A DNA stretch of 64,000 nt from Micromonospora sp. MW-13 (GTDB lineage Bacteria > Actinomycetota > Actinomycetes > Mycobacteriales > Micromonosporaceae). A program made the position numbers and the translations under genes. The DNA is taken from positions 186,001 to 250,000 of the forward strand of contig NZ_QKKX01000001.1 in the NCBI RefSeq assembly GCF_003434305.1. The letters run 5' to 3'. Below the pieces are notes generated by a model that searched no databases, was not told the origin of the DNA, and saw only the letters and a list, made by a program, of their open reading frames with translations. Below, piece after piece: positions 8,650 through 20,161 of the stretch. How positions within the stretch are numbered: position 1 is the stretch's first letter; each line of letters starts with the position of its first letter.

Positions 8650-9114
8650 TCAGCCGGTCGGTCCTCCGCACACCCGCCACTGGTCGCCCTCCTTGACCAG
8701 GGTGATGACCTTCTCCCGGTCCGCGGTCGTGATGGTCACCTCGGCGCTGGTGTCGCCGTTGGTGGTGCTGACCTGGGTGTTGGTGACCCGGTACCCGCCC
8801 AGCGGCTGCTCGGCCTGCCAGGCCCGGGCGAACTGCGCCTCGGTCACCTGGCCGCGCAGGCGCTCGCAGAGCCGGGCGTACGCGGCCGGGTAATTGCCCG
8901 CCTTCGTGTCGTCCAGGTACGCGGTGGCGGTGTCCCGGGCCGGGGCGGTGGCGCCCTGCACGCTGCGGAACAACCAGAAGCCGCCGCCGACCGCGCCGGC
9001 GCAGCAGAGCAGCGCCACCACGGCGACCACGATGATCACAATGCGGGTCGTCCGGCTGAGCCCGCGGGACTTCGGGGGTGGCCCGGGCATGCCGGGCGGC
9101 GGGGGGTACGTCAC
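8650..9114 (-). CDS. Membrane-anchored extracytoplasmic protein (DUF4878-like)
   Basis: 154 residues. GTG 9114 is chosen because TACGCT lies six bases upstream, a leaderless signature; the frame stays open to 9189. A Pro/Gly-rich cytoplasmic head (TYPPPPGMPGPPPKS), one TM helix (about 24-46) and an alpha/beta domain with TATAYLDDTKAGNYPAAYARL and ending WRVCGG. This is the cystatin/NTF2-like DUF4878 layout common in actinomycete membrane proteins. It is about 85 bases downstream of the lipoprotein gene's start on the same strand, so the order is this gene first, lipoprotein second; possible operon. Confidence 0.68.
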   Translation of the reverse strand: MTYPPPPGMPGPPPKSRGLSRTTRIVIIVVAVVALLCCAGAVGGGFWLFRSVQGATAPARDTATAYLDDTKAGNYPAAYARLCERLRGQVTEAQFARAWQAEQPLGGYRVTNTQVSTTNGDTSAEVTITTADREKVITLVKEGDQWRVCGGPTG

Positions 9115-9278
9115 GCCGCGAGCGTAGAAACCCCAGGCCACCCCCCTTGCGCGGACCACCGGCACCGATCTCGCCGATGGTGGCGACATCGATGCTCTCG
9201 GTGACGGTGTGATCTATTCGACGCCCCCGGAACGGCCACCCGCTGGGAACCTCGGGTGGCGGCGCCGGGAATCCGCCG

Positions 9279-9284
9279 TAGACT
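9279..9284 (+). promoter_or_regulatory. -10 box for thrC leader
   Basis: TAGACT, about 19 bases before the SAM-I aptamer; consistent with a transcript starting just upstream of the riboswitch. Confidence 0.4.
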
Positions 9285-9301
9285 CGGGCGCACAACTGAA
9301 T

Positions 9302-9432
9302 ACCTCATCCAGAGGGGCAGAGGGACACGGCCCGACGAAGCCCCGGCAACCACCCGCGCGCTCGACGACGAGCGGTGCGGACAGGTGCCAATTCCGTCCC
9401 CGCCGCAGGGTGCGGTGTGGGGAAAGATGAGA
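9302..9432 (+). promoter_or_regulatory. SAM-I (S-box) riboswitch
   Basis: P1 is formed by CTCATC (9304-9309) and GATGAG (9426-9431). Between them come the S-box core elements in order: AGAGGGGCAGAGGGA, CGAAGCCCCGGCAACC, and GGTGCCAATTCC, followed by a GC-rich P4 hairpin. These match the class I SAM aptamer. The 3' strand of P1 runs directly into GAGAGGA, the likely ribosome site for ATG 9446, so SAM binding probably closes translation; GAGGACCTCCTC next to it can also fold. The riboswitch class is seen in the sequence; the mechanism is inferred. Confidence 0.9.
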
Positions 9433-9445
9433 GGACCTCCTCGAC

Positions 9446-10732
9446 ATGACGTCGACCCTCGCCGCGCCCGGCATCGACACCACCGCCAGCCCCGCCCGTG
9501 CCCTGGTCTGCCGGGCCTGCTCCGCGCGCTACCCGCTCGCCGCGCAGCACGCCTGCTACGAGTGTTTCGGCCCGTTGGAGGTCGACTACGACACCGCGGC
9601 CCTGGCCCGGGTGACCCGCGAGCAGATCGAGGCCGGCCCGCAGAACCTCTGGCGGTACGCCGCCCTCCTCCCGGCCGGCCAGGACCCCGCCACCCGGGTG
9701 ACCGTCGACCCGGGGCTGACCCCGCTGGTCGCCGCGCCCAACCTCGCCGCCGAGCTGGGCATCACCGCCCCGCTCTGGGTCAAGGACGACAGCGCCAACC
9801 CCACCCACTCGTTCAAGGACCGGGTGGTCTCGGTGGCGCTCACCGCCGCCCGGGCGCTCGGCTTCACCCGGTTCGCCTGCGCCTCGACCGGCAACCTGGC
9901 CAACTCGGTCGCCGCGCACGCGGCCCGTGCCGGGGTCCCCTCGATCGTGTTCATCCCCGGCGACCTGGAGGCGGGCAAGGTGGTCACCACCGCCGTCTAC
10001 GGGGGCGAGCTGGTCGCCATCGACGGCTCGTACGACGACGTGAACCGGCTGTGCGGCGAACTGGTGGAGACCGACGAGTTCGAGGACACGGCGTTCGTCA
10101 ACGTCAACGTCCGTCCGTACTACGCCGAGGGCTCCAAGACCCTCGGGTACGAGGTGGCGGAGCAACTCGGCTGGCGCATCCCGGCCCAGGTGGTCATCCC
10201 GATGGCCAGCGGTGAGCTGCTCACCAAGATTGACAAGGCGTTCAGCGAGCTGGTCGAGATCGGCCTGGTCGAGGCCCCCGTCGGCGGCTGGAAGGTCTTC
10301 GGGGCCCAGTCGGCCGGCTGCAACCCGATCGCCACCGCCCTGCACGCCGACAGCGACATCATCACCCCGGTCCGGCCGACCGGCATCGCCAAGTCGCTCA
10401 ACATCGGCGATCCGGCCGCCGGCCTGTACGCCCTGGAGGCGGTACGGCGCACCGGCGGCTGGATGGAGTACGTCGACGACGACGAGATCCGCGCCGGCAT
10501 CCGGCTGCTGGCCCGGACCACCGGGGTCTTCGCCGAGACGGCCGGCGGGGTGACCGTGGCCGTGCTGCGCAAACTGGTCGAGTCCGGCCGGCTCGACCCG
10601 GCGGCGGAGACCGTGGTGTTCAACACCGGCGAGGGGCTGAAGACCATCGACGCCGTCGCCGGTCAGGTCGGCCCGACCCACCGGATCAGGCCCTCGCTGC
10701 GCGCCGCCCGGGACGCCGGCCTGCTCGGCTGA
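9446..10732 (+). CDS. thrC: Threonine synthase
   Basis: 428 residues. A PLP enzyme turning O-phospho-L-homoserine into threonine. Fold type II PLP signature NPTHSFKDR with Lys124; phosphate loop around SAGCNPIATA and the ASTGNLANS segment. The N-terminus has a small zinc-ribbon-like block, CxxC at 22/25 and CxxC at 37/40, seen in the longer threonine synthase subgroup. ATG 9446 follows GAGAGGA. The gene stands alone behind the SAM-I riboswitch and is followed by a hairpin. Control by SAM makes sense because O-phosphohomoserine lies at the methionine/threonine branch. Confidence 0.93.
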   Translation: MTSTLAAPGIDTTASPARALVCRACSARYPLAAQHACYECFGPLEVDYDTAALARVTREQIEAGPQNLWRYAALLPAGQDPATRVTVDPGLTPLVAAPNLAAELGITAPLWVKDDSANPTHSFKDRVVSVALTAARALGFTRFACASTGNLANSVAAHAARAGVPSIVFIPGDLEAGKVVTTAVYGGELVAIDGSYDDVNRLCGELVETDEFEDTAFVNVNVRPYYAEGSKTLGYEVAEQLGWRIPAQVVIPMASGELLTKIDKAFSELVEIGLVEAPVGGWKVFGAQSAGCNPIATALHADSDIITPVRPTGIAKSLNIGDPAAGLYALEAVRRTGGWMEYVDDDEIRAGIRLLARTTGVFAETAGGVTVAVLRKLVESGRLDPAAETVVFNTGEGLKTIDAVAGQVGPTHRIRPSLRAARDAGLLG

Positions 10733-10753
10733 CCCGGCCCCGATCGAGACGGT

Positions 10754-10813
10754 GTGTGGCATGTCGCATCCTCCCGTGCCTCAGGGGACGCGACATGCCG
10801 CACCCGGAGAAGA
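10754..10813. terminator. Hairpin downstream of thrC
   Basis: Arms GTGTGGCATGTCGC (10754-10767) and GCGACATGCCGCAC (10800-10813) match at 13 of 14 positions, with a smaller CTCCC/GGGGA pairing inside the loop. Likely the thrC terminator. Confidence 0.6.
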
Positions 10814-10924
10814 TTGCCTGGCCATCCGGTCGGTGGACAGGCGGATCAGCCGGACGGGGGATGGGGCGGATCCGCCGGGTAACCGACTTTTTGCCCTCGG
10901 TGAGAGAAACCCGCCGCCGAGGAC

Positions 10925-10953
10925 TTGACGGCAGGAACCGGACGGCGCAAGAT
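10925..10953 (+). promoter_or_regulatory. Strong housekeeping-type promoter
   Basis: TTGACG (10925-10930), a 17-base spacer, then CAAGAT (10948-10953). The best consensus -35/-10 pair in the window, facing the structured region and terminator downstream. It predicts a transcript start near 10960. Confidence 0.6.
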
Positions 10954-10959
10954 GCTCCG

Positions 10960-11085
10960 TGCGGGAGGGCGTTTCGCCGAAGACTTTCAGTTCTTGCGAC
11001 CCAACGCCGGAGGCGTTGTGCGATCGTCCCTCCCGACCACGTCCGATCGGGCCGGCGATTAATTCGCTGGCCCGATCGTCTTTTC
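10960..11085 (+). ncRNA. Candidate structured small RNA or leader attenuator
   Basis: Expected transcript of about 125 bases from the promoter at 10925. A closing stem CGGGAGGG (10962-10969)/CCCTCCCG (11028-11035) encloses a hairpin CAACGCC-GGA-GGCGTTG (11002-11018) and an AAGA/TTCTT pairing (about 10980-10995). A terminator-like hairpin and TCTTTTCC follow. The bases are far less codon-like than in real genes here. It matches no RNA family I recognise. It may be a free small RNA, or a leader controlling the acetyltransferase gene whose ATG is 19 bases past the T-run. Confidence 0.5.
11044..11085 (+). terminator. Rho-independent terminator before GNAT gene
   Basis: CGATCGGGCCGGCGA (11044-11058) and TCGCTGGCCCGATCG (11064-11078) pair at 14 of 15 positions around TTAAT, followed by TCTTTTCC. 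One of the few hairpins here with a T-run. Confidence 0.75.
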
Positions 11086-11103
11086 CGGGTCACCCTCGGC
11101 TCC

Positions 11104-12123
11104 ATGGGCATCACGATCACGCCGGTCGACCCGGCAGACCAGGGCGCGGTCGACGCGGCGTACCGGATCAGGGCGGCGGCCGACGCGGCGGACGTCCCCG
11201 ACTTCCCCCCGCCGTGCCGGCGGCGGCTCGAGGCCGCGCTCCGCCACCCGATGCCGGGCTGCGTGCCGGTCTGGGCGCTCGCCCACCGCGACGGCGTGCC
11301 GGCCGGTTACCTCGGCCTGGAGCTGCCGCAGCTCGACAACACCGACAACGCCACCGTGGAACTGTTCGTGGACCCCGCGCACCGCCGGCACGGCGTCGGC
11401 CGGGCGCTGCACGAGCACTGCCTGCGGGTGCTGCGCGGGCAGGGGCGCAAGCGGGTGGTCGGGATGGCCGTCTCGGCCCTGCCCGACGGGCCGGGACGCG
11501 ACGGGGCCGGCGGCGCGTTCGCCGCCGCGATGGGCGCGCGACCGGCGCTCGCCGAGGTCCGCCGCCGGCTCGACGCCGCCCGGGTCGACCCGGCAGCGCT
11601 CGACACCCTGCTCGCCGACGCCCGGCCGCACGCCGCCGGCTACCGCACCGTCGGCTGGCAGGGGCACGCCCCCGAGGAGTACGTCGCCGAGGTGGCCCAC
11701 CTCGACGGCCGGCTGATGGCCGACGCCCCGATCGGGGACCTGGAGTGGGAGCCCGAGCGGATCGACGTGAAGCGGGTGCGCGGCATCGAGCGGGCGCTCG
11801 ATGCCCGGGGGCGCCGCCGCTACCACCACGGGGCGGTGCACGTGGCGTCCGGCCGGCTGGTCGCCTGGACGGTGCTCGACGTCGGCCCCGACCTGTCGTG
11901 GCACGCGTTCCAGCAGATCACCATCGTCGACCCGGCGCACCGGGGACACCGGCTCGGGCTGCTGACGAAGGTGGAGAACCTGCGGTACGCCCTCGGCCAC
12001 GAGCCGGCGCTGCGCGCCGTGGACACCTTCAACGCGGCGGCCAACGGGCACATGATCGCGATCAACGAGCGGCTCGGCTTCCGCCCCGTCGACGCCTGGA
12101 CCGACTGGCAGCTCACCCTCTGA
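11104..12123 (+). CDS. GNAT family acetyltransferase (two-domain)
   Basis: 339 residues from ATG 11104; the frame is open much further upstream but runs through a promoter, structured RNA and terminator. The first GNAT domain has the acetyl-CoA loop VDPAHRRHGVGRALHEHC (about residues 92-110). The second, degenerate domain has VDPAHRGHRLGLLTKVENL near 278 and ends with NERLGFRPVDAWTDWQ. The tandem layout resembles actinomycete MshD-like and aminoglycoside-type N-acetyltransferases. The substrate is unknown. Its expression may depend on read-through of the terminator at 11044. Confidence 0.85.
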   Translation: MGITITPVDPADQGAVDAAYRIRAAADAADVPDFPPPCRRRLEAALRHPMPGCVPVWALAHRDGVPAGYLGLELPQLDNTDNATVELFVDPAHRRHGVGRALHEHCLRVLRGQGRKRVVGMAVSALPDGPGRDGAGGAFAAAMGARPALAEVRRRLDAARVDPAALDTLLADARPHAAGYRTVGWQGHAPEEYVAEVAHLDGRLMADAPIGDLEWEPERIDVKRVRGIERALDARGRRRYHHGAVHVASGRLVAWTVLDVGPDLSWHAFQQITIVDPAHRGHRLGLLTKVENLRYALGHEPALRAVDTFNAAANGHMIAINERLGFRPVDAWTDWQLTL

Positions 12124-12151
12124 CCGGGCCGCCGGTGCGACGCCCGGCGGT

Positions 12152-12643
12152 TCAGCGCCGCGCCGACCCCGGTGGCGGCCCGCCACGCCGAGGGTGGTCG
12201 CGGCCCGCGCGCCGGGCCACCAGCCGGGCCGCCCAGGGGCGCAGTACCGGCTCGGGGTAGCCGCCGGCGGCCAGGCCGGCCCGGCGCTCGAAGACGTTGC
12301 CCCGGCCGTAGCTGCCGGTCAGCGCGTACGACCAGGCGCAGGCCAGCCAGTACGCGGGCCAGAACAATGGCCCGAGCAGCGCGTACTGGCGGGCGTGCCG
12401 GGTCTCGTGGCCCAGCAGGTCGGCCCGGTCGGGGTGCAGCAGCCACTCGGCGGGGCGCCGGGTCAGGATCACCGAGCCGACCGTGAAGCACTCCTGCCTC
12501 GGCACCGGCAGCCGGTACCCGCCGGCCACCACCAACCCGTCCGGGGTGCGTACCCGGGCCGTGCGGGCCAGGACGGCCAGCGCCAGCCCGGCCGGGGTGG
12601 TGCCATTCAGCCAGGTGGCCCGGGTGCAGGCGCGTTGCCGCAT
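12152..12643 (-). CDS. Small HEXXH-motif protein, unknown
   Basis: 163 residues if started at ATG 12643 ([11 protein letters not shown], with GGAG before it); ATG 12676 would add 11. The key feature is [14 protein letters not shown], an HEXXH zincin motif, followed by a hydrophobic stretch ([15 protein letters not shown]) and GNVFERRAG, whose Glu could be the third zinc ligand. The end is Arg/Pro/Gly-rich. It could be a small membrane-associated metallopeptidase-like protein; activity is inference. It converges with the acetyltransferase gene. Confidence 0.6.
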   Translation of the reverse strand: MRQRACTRATWLNGTTPAGLALAVLARTARVRTPDGLVVAGGYRLPVPRQECFTVGSVILTRRPAEWLLHPDRADLLGHETRHARQYALLGPLFWPAYWLACAWSYALTGSYGRGNVFERRAGLAAGGYPEPVLRPWAARLVARRAGRDHPRRGGPPPGSARR

Positions 12644-12731
12644 CACTCCAGCATGCGGCGGCCGGGCCGGGGTCACCAGCCCTGGTGCCGGCCCCTACTG
12701 TCCGGTTCGCGGCTGGGGCATGATGGCGGGC

Positions 12732-14405
12732 ATGACGGAGACCCCGCATCCCCTGTACGACAGGCACGCCGACACCCTCAGCCGTGCGCTGACCGCGATC
12801 GCGGAGCGCGGGTACTGGTCCGCCTATCCGGAATCACCCAGCCCCCGGGTGTACGGCGAGACCGCCGCCGCCGACGGCAAGGCGGCCTTCGAGGCGTACC
12901 TGGGCGGTGACTTCCCGCTCGACCAGCCGGGCGACGGCGACCGGGTCGCCACCGAGGCGAGCCCGTTCGGGCTGGAGTTGAACGTCCGCTACCCGCACGC
13001 CGGCGTCGACGAGCTGGTCGCCGCCGCCTCCGCCGCGCTGCCGGCCTGGCGCGACGCCGGCCCGCAGGCCCGGGCGGGGGTCTGCCTGGAGATCCTCGAC
13101 CGGCTGCACAAGCACGTCTTCGAGTTGGCCAACGCGGTGCAGTTCACCAGCGGCCAGGCGTTCGTGATGGCCTTCCAGGCCGGCGGGACGCACGCGCTGG
13201 ACCGGGCGCTGGAGGCGATCGCCTACGCGTACGCGGAGATGACCCGGCACCCGGGGACGGCCGGCTGGGAGAAGGCCGCCGGCAAGGGCGACCCGCTGCG
13301 GATGACCAAGACGTTCCACGTGGTGCCGCGCGGGGTGGCTCTGGTCATCGGCTGCAACACCTTCCCGACCTGGAACTCGTACCCCGGGCTGTTCGCCTCG
13401 CTGGTCACCGGCAACCCGGTGGTCGTCAAGCCGCACCCGCGCGCGGTGCTGCCGCTGGCCATCACCGTGCGGTACGCCCGGGAGGTGCTCGCCGAGGCCG
13501 GCTTCGACCCCGACCTGGTGCTGCTCGCCCCCGAGGCCCCCGGCGAGAAGCTCGCCTCGACGCTCGCCCTGCACCCGGCCGTGAAGATCGTCGACTTCAC
13601 CGGCTCCACCGAGTACGGCGACTGGCTGGAAGCCAACGCCCGGCAGGCGACGGTCTACACCGAGAAGGCCGGCCTGAACACGGTGGTGGTCGACTCCACC
13701 GACGACTTCGCCGGGATGTGCCGCAACCTGGGCTTCACGCTGACGCTGTACAGCGGCCAGATGTGCACCACCTCGCAGAACCTGCTGATCCCGGCGGGTG
13801 GGATCGCCACCGACCAGGGGCACAAGAGCTTCGACGAGGTGGCCGCCGGGATCGCCGCATCCGTCGCCAAGATCACCGCCGACCCGGCCCGGGGCGTCGA
13901 GCTGACCGGCGCGATCGTCAACGACGGGGTGCTGGAGCGCCTCGACGAGGTCACCGCAGTCGGTGAGGCCGTGCTCAAGTCGCGCGCCGTCGAGCACCCG
14001 TCCTACCCCGGCGCGGTGGTCCGCACCCCGACGATCGTGAAGCTGGCGGCCGGCGACACCGGGACGTACTCGCGGGAGTGGTTCGGGCCGATCTCGTTCG
14101 TGATCGCCACCGACTCCACCGCGCACAGCCTGGAGATCCTGCGGTCGACGGTGGGGGAGAAGGGCGCGCTGACCGCGGCCGTCTACTCGACGGACGAGGC
14201 GGTGCTGGACGCGGCTGAGGCGGCGGCGATCGACGCCGGGGTGCACCTGTCGTGCAACCTGACCGGGGGCGTGTTCGTCAACCAGTCGGCGGCGTTCTCC
14301 GACTTCCACGGCAGCGGCGCGAACCCGGCCGCCAACGCGGCCCTGACCGACGGCGCGTACGTGGCGAACCGGTTCCGCGTCGTGCAGAGCCGCCGCCCCG
14401 CCTGA
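12732..14405 (+). CDS. paaN: Phenylacetic acid degradation protein PaaN (aldehyde dehydrogenase family)
   Basis: 557 residues from ATG 12732; ATGs at 12720 and 12723 in the same frame are alternatives. An aldehyde dehydrogenase-like NAD(P) domain with the general base in TEKAGLN (Glu311) and catalytic Cys345 in SGQMCTTSQN. The N-terminal extension and sequence character match the PaaN subgroup rather than classical ALDH. In phenylacetate catabolism such proteins oxidise the ring-opened semialdehyde. No other paa gene is near, so the pathway role is by family only. Confidence 0.85.
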   Translation: MTETPHPLYDRHADTLSRALTAIAERGYWSAYPESPSPRVYGETAAADGKAAFEAYLGGDFPLDQPGDGDRVATEASPFGLELNVRYPHAGVDELVAAASAALPAWRDAGPQARAGVCLEILDRLHKHVFELANAVQFTSGQAFVMAFQAGGTHALDRALEAIAYAYAEMTRHPGTAGWEKAAGKGDPLRMTKTFHVVPRGVALVIGCNTFPTWNSYPGLFASLVTGNPVVVKPHPRAVLPLAITVRYAREVLAEAGFDPDLVLLAPEAPGEKLASTLALHPAVKIVDFTGSTEYGDWLEANARQATVYTEKAGLNTVVVDSTDDFAGMCRNLGFTLTLYSGQMCTTSQNLLIPAGGIATDQGHKSFDEVAAGIAASVAKITADPARGVELTGAIVNDGVLERLDEVTAVGEAVLKSRAVEHPSYPGAVVRTPTIVKLAAGDTGTYSREWFGPISFVIATDSTAHSLEILRSTVGEKGALTAAVYSTDEAVLDAAEAAAIDAGVHLSCNLTGGVFVNQSAAFSDFHGSGANPAANAALTDGAYVANRFRVVQSRRPA

Positions 14406-14495
14406 CGGGTGGGCAGGGGCCCTGCCCGGCGCGGGACGTCGGGCTGGGCCCCTCCGTACCGCCCCCTCCGTACCGCCCGCTGCGGGCCGGGGCGC

Positions 14496-15089
14496 TCAGG
14501 CCGGCCGGCGCATCTGGAGTTCGCGCAGGGCGGGAATCCTCGGGTGGGGGACCCGGACGCCCGTGTCGACGAAACCCAGCCGCTGGTACGCCCGGTAGGC
14601 GCGGTCGTTGCCGACCACCACCTCCAGCATCAGCTCCGGCCGGCCGCACTCGCGGGACCAGGCGGCCACCGCGTCGACCAGTTCCGCGAGCAGGCCGGTG
14701 CCCCGTCGCCGCGGCGTGACGTAGACGGCGTACACCACGGTCAGGCCCGGCTCGTCCGGGGCGACCGTGCCGCCGGCGTGCCCCAGGAACCGGCCGGCGG
14801 GACCGCCGGAGCGGTCGGTGCCCGGGTCGGCGACGAACTGCGCGGTGTGCCGGCCGACGGCGACCGAGGCGATCCGGGCGGCGTAGTCGGCGTGCGGGCG
14901 GGCGGCGGCGTCCGCCAGGGTCTCCAGGAAGGCCAGCGGGGCGTCGGCGAGCATCTCCAGCCGCAGCGCGCGCATCCGGGCCGCGTCCCACGGGGTCACC
15001 CGGCGGACGACGGCCGCCCGCCTGGCCGGGGCGGCCGTCCCGCCCGACCCGAGAGGCCCGGCAACCGAAGGGCGGGGACCTGCTGTCAT
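14496..15089 (-). CDS. GNAT family N-acetyltransferase
   Basis: 197 residues, single GNAT domain. [19 protein letters not shown] near the N-terminus, the acetyl-CoA loop [18 protein letters not shown], and C-terminal [17 protein letters not shown]. The first 25 residues are low-complexity Gly/Ala/Pro, and an internal start is possible. The substrate is unknown. It converges with paaN and is divergent from the cold shock gene. Confidence 0.85.
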   Translation of the reverse strand: MTAGPRPSVAGPLGSGGTAAPARRAAVVRRVTPWDAARMRALRLEMLADAPLAFLETLADAAARPHADYAARIASVAVGRHTAQFVADPGTDRSGGPAGRFLGHAGGTVAPDEPGLTVVYAVYVTPRRRGTGLLAELVDAVAAWSRECGRPELMLEVVVGNDRAYRAYQRLGFVDTGVRVPHPRIPALRELQMRRPA

Positions 15090-15313
15090 CCCGCATGCTT
15101 ACCGCAGTGACGTACGCCTATGTAGCTCCGGGTGGAGGTCGGTCCGATATAGCCCCTTTTGCGGTCGTGCGCTGCCGTGACGGCTCGTGTACCGTGCGAT
15201 TTCGGTCACTGTTTTCGGGGTCGTCGTCGACCCCGGAGCAGGTGGTCCGGGGCCGCCGGTTCCCGCCGGCGTCCCGCCGGTTTGGCAGGCCGCGCGACGT
15301 GAGGAAGTGCACC

Positions 15314-15517
15314 GTGGCACAGGGCACCGTGAAGTGGTTCAACGCCGAAAAGGGTTACGGCTTCATCGCCGTCGACGGGGGACAGGACGTCTTCGTCCAC
15401 TTCTCCGCGATCGAGATGGACGGCTACAAGGCGCTGGACGACGGACAGCGGGTGGAGTTCGAGATCGCCCAGGGGCAGAAGGGCCCGCAGGCCGAGCGGG
15501 TCCGCGTCGTCGTCTGA
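15314..15517 (+). CDS. Cold shock protein (CspA family)
   Basis: 67 residues, GTG start at 15314 with GAGGAAG before it. One OB-fold cold shock domain with the RNA-binding motifs KGYGFI (RNP1) and VFVHF (RNP2); binds single-stranded nucleic acid and acts as an RNA chaperone. The 224 bases upstream (15090-15313) have no ORF and could include a long 5' leader, as is common for csp mRNAs. A small nested hairpin follows at 15526-15556. Confidence 0.95.
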   Translation: MAQGTVKWFNAEKGYGFIAVDGGQDVFVHFSAIEMDGYKALDDGQRVEFEIAQGQKGPQAERVRVVV

Positions 15518-15525
15518 CCGCTCCA

Positions 15526-15556
15526 CCGGTTCGGGGCCTGCGAGCCCCTGCACCGG
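15526..15556 (+). terminator. Nested hairpin after cold shock gene
   Basis: CCGGT (15526) with ACCGG (15552) encloses GGGGC (15533) with GCCCC (15544), starting nine bases after the stop. Confidence 0.5.
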
Positions 15557-15652
15557 CGGCCGGTCGTCGAACCACCCGGTGGCGGGGCAGCGGCGCGGAG
15601 CCGCGCCAGGGAAGATCATGAGCCGTTCCGGCGTCGCCGCTGAGGAGGGCTC

Positions 15653-18689
<3,037 letters not shown>

Positions 18690-18710
18690 GTCCAGCTCCA
18701 CCGAACGCCG

Positions 18711-18742
18711 AAGGGGCGGGCCGCCGACACGGCCCGCCCCTT
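18711..18742 (+). terminator. groEL terminator
   Basis: Perfect 13-bp arms AAGGGGCGGGCCG (18711-18723) and CGGCCCGCCCCTT (18730-18742), 22 bases past the stop. Confidence 0.85.
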
Positions 18743-18764
18743 CCGTCGTCTGCCGGCCCGCCGG

Positions 18765-19010
18765 TCACGTCGGCAGGGGCCGCTGGTTGCGTCGCTTCCG
18801 GGGCCGGTCGTACGGCGGGTGGATGCGGATCGGCTCGTCCACCAGGACCACCGGCTCCTCGGCCGGGGGCTCCTCGGCCTCCGTCATCTCCGCGAGCTGC
18901 TCGGCGTCGCCGTAGTCCAGCCGGTCGAACGGCAGTTGTCCCGGGATCTCCTCGACCGGCACCCAGGTGACCGGCTGCGCGTCGTCGGTCTGCTCGTCGT
19001 CCGTGCTCAT
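18765..19010 (-). CDS. Small acidic protein, unknown
   Basis: 81 residues from ATG 19010 (MSTDDEQTDDAQ) with a perfect GAGGAGG before it. Strongly acidic over the first 60 residues, then a basic end with RPRKRRNQR. No TM segment or known motif; probably cytosolic. It converges with groEL across the terminator. Not recognised, but the ribosome site and charge pattern support a real gene. Confidence 0.65.
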   Translation of the reverse strand: MSTDDEQTDDAQPVTWVPVEEIPGQLPFDRLDYGDAEQLAEMTEAEEPPAEEPVVLVDEPIRIHPPYDRPRKRRNQRPLPT

Positions 19011-19111
19011 GACCGCCTCCTCTACCCAGACGGTAGGGGCCGTCGATGGGCCCACGCGGCCGAACGGCGCTATACAGGCCCATGCCCGATTCGCGGGCCG
19101 GGGCGTCCCGC

Positions 19112-20050
19112 TCAGCCGGCGGCCGGCAGCGACTTCCGGTACAGGAAGAAGACCCGCTCGATGCGGGCCCCCGCGCTGCCCGAATAGAAGGGCACCGGGC
19201 CCACCCAGCCGATCTGGGCGGACTGCACCCCCTCGGCCCGCTGGTCGCGCAGGCACCGGCGCAGCAGCACCCCGCCGATCCCCGTGCCCTCCGCCTCCGG
19301 GGCGGTGCCCATCGGGCCGAACCAGCTCGGCCGGGACGAGCCCCAGGCTGCGAAGCCGAGGACCCTGCCGTCCCGTTCCGCCAGGTGCGCTCCGGCGCCG
19401 GGCCGCCCCAGCGAACCGGCCAGCTCGCCGTCCCACGCGCCGCCGAAGGTGGACCGGGCGAACGCGGCCAGCGCCGGCAGGTCAGCCGGGTCCGCGCGCC
19501 GCACCGTGACGCCCCGCCCGGCCAGCCGCCGCTCCGCCGGCTCCGTCGTCCGCAGCGCGGGCGACCCGTCGTACGACAGGTCGGCCGTCATGTTCCAGGC
19601 CGTACGGTCCTGGGCGTAGCCCAGCGCCAGCGCGGCGCAGACCGCCGGGGTGTACCGCACGTCGATCCCCGGCCAGGCGTAGTACGGCGGGTTGCCGGCC
19701 AGCAGCACCTCGGTCGCGCCCCGCCCGGCGAGGTCGCGCTCGGCCCTGGTCAGCAGGGCCCGCCCGACGCCCCGGCGGCGCCGCTCGGGGGCCACCGCAA
19801 CCAGGTCGACGTGCCCGACCCGGGGCTGCCCGCCGGAGAGCGAGGCGATCAGCACGCCGACCAGCTCCGTCCCGTGGTACGCGCCCAGCCCCAGCACCGT
19901 CCGGTCCGCCCTGGCGCGGGTGTGCAGGGCGTCCACCACGGCCGCCGCCTCGGCGGCGTCCTCCGGCAGGTCCAGCGCGCGCCGGCACAGGTCCACCACG
20001 ACGGGCAGCGCGTCCGGGGTCAGCTCGGCCAGGGTGGTCTCCGCGTCCAT
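19112..20050 (-). CDS. GNAT family acetyltransferase (tandem domains)
   Basis: 312 residues. The first GNAT domain has VDLVAVAPERRRRGVGRALL (acetyl-CoA loop, about 80-100); the second has APEAEGTGIGGVLLRRCL and YSGSAGARIERVFFLYRK near the end. A two-domain architecture like several actinomycete amine or sugar N-acetyltransferases. The substrate is unknown. ATG 20050 starts MDAETTLAEL. Confidence 0.85.
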   Translation of the reverse strand: MDAETTLAELTPDALPVVVDLCRRALDLPEDAAEAAAVVDALHTRARADRTVLGLGAYHGTELVGVLIASLSGGQPRVGHVDLVAVAPERRRRGVGRALLTRAERDLAGRGATEVLLAGNPPYYAWPGIDVRYTPAVCAALALGYAQDRTAWNMTADLSYDGSPALRTTEPAERRLAGRGVTVRRADPADLPALAAFARSTFGGAWDGELAGSLGRPGAGAHLAERDGRVLGFAAWGSSRPSWFGPMGTAPEAEGTGIGGVLLRRCLRDQRAEGVQSAQIGWVGPVPFYSGSAGARIERVFFLYRKSLPAAG

Positions 20051-20161
20051 GGTCGCCGACCCTAGATCACCGACGGCCCCGGCGCACCTGCCGGCGGCCT
20101 GCCGCCCCGGCGGAGCGGCGGCGGTGGCGAGGACGCCTCCGCCGGCGAGCGGCCCCCGCGG

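Noticed and set aside
10952..11062. 36-codon ORF inside the candidate RNA
   Set aside because: Its ATG overlaps the -10 box, so it could not be translated from that promoter, and third-position GC is low for this genome.
10756..11103. N-terminal extension of the acetyltransferase (116 codons)
   Set aside because: Crosses a hairpin, a promoter, a structured region and a terminator.
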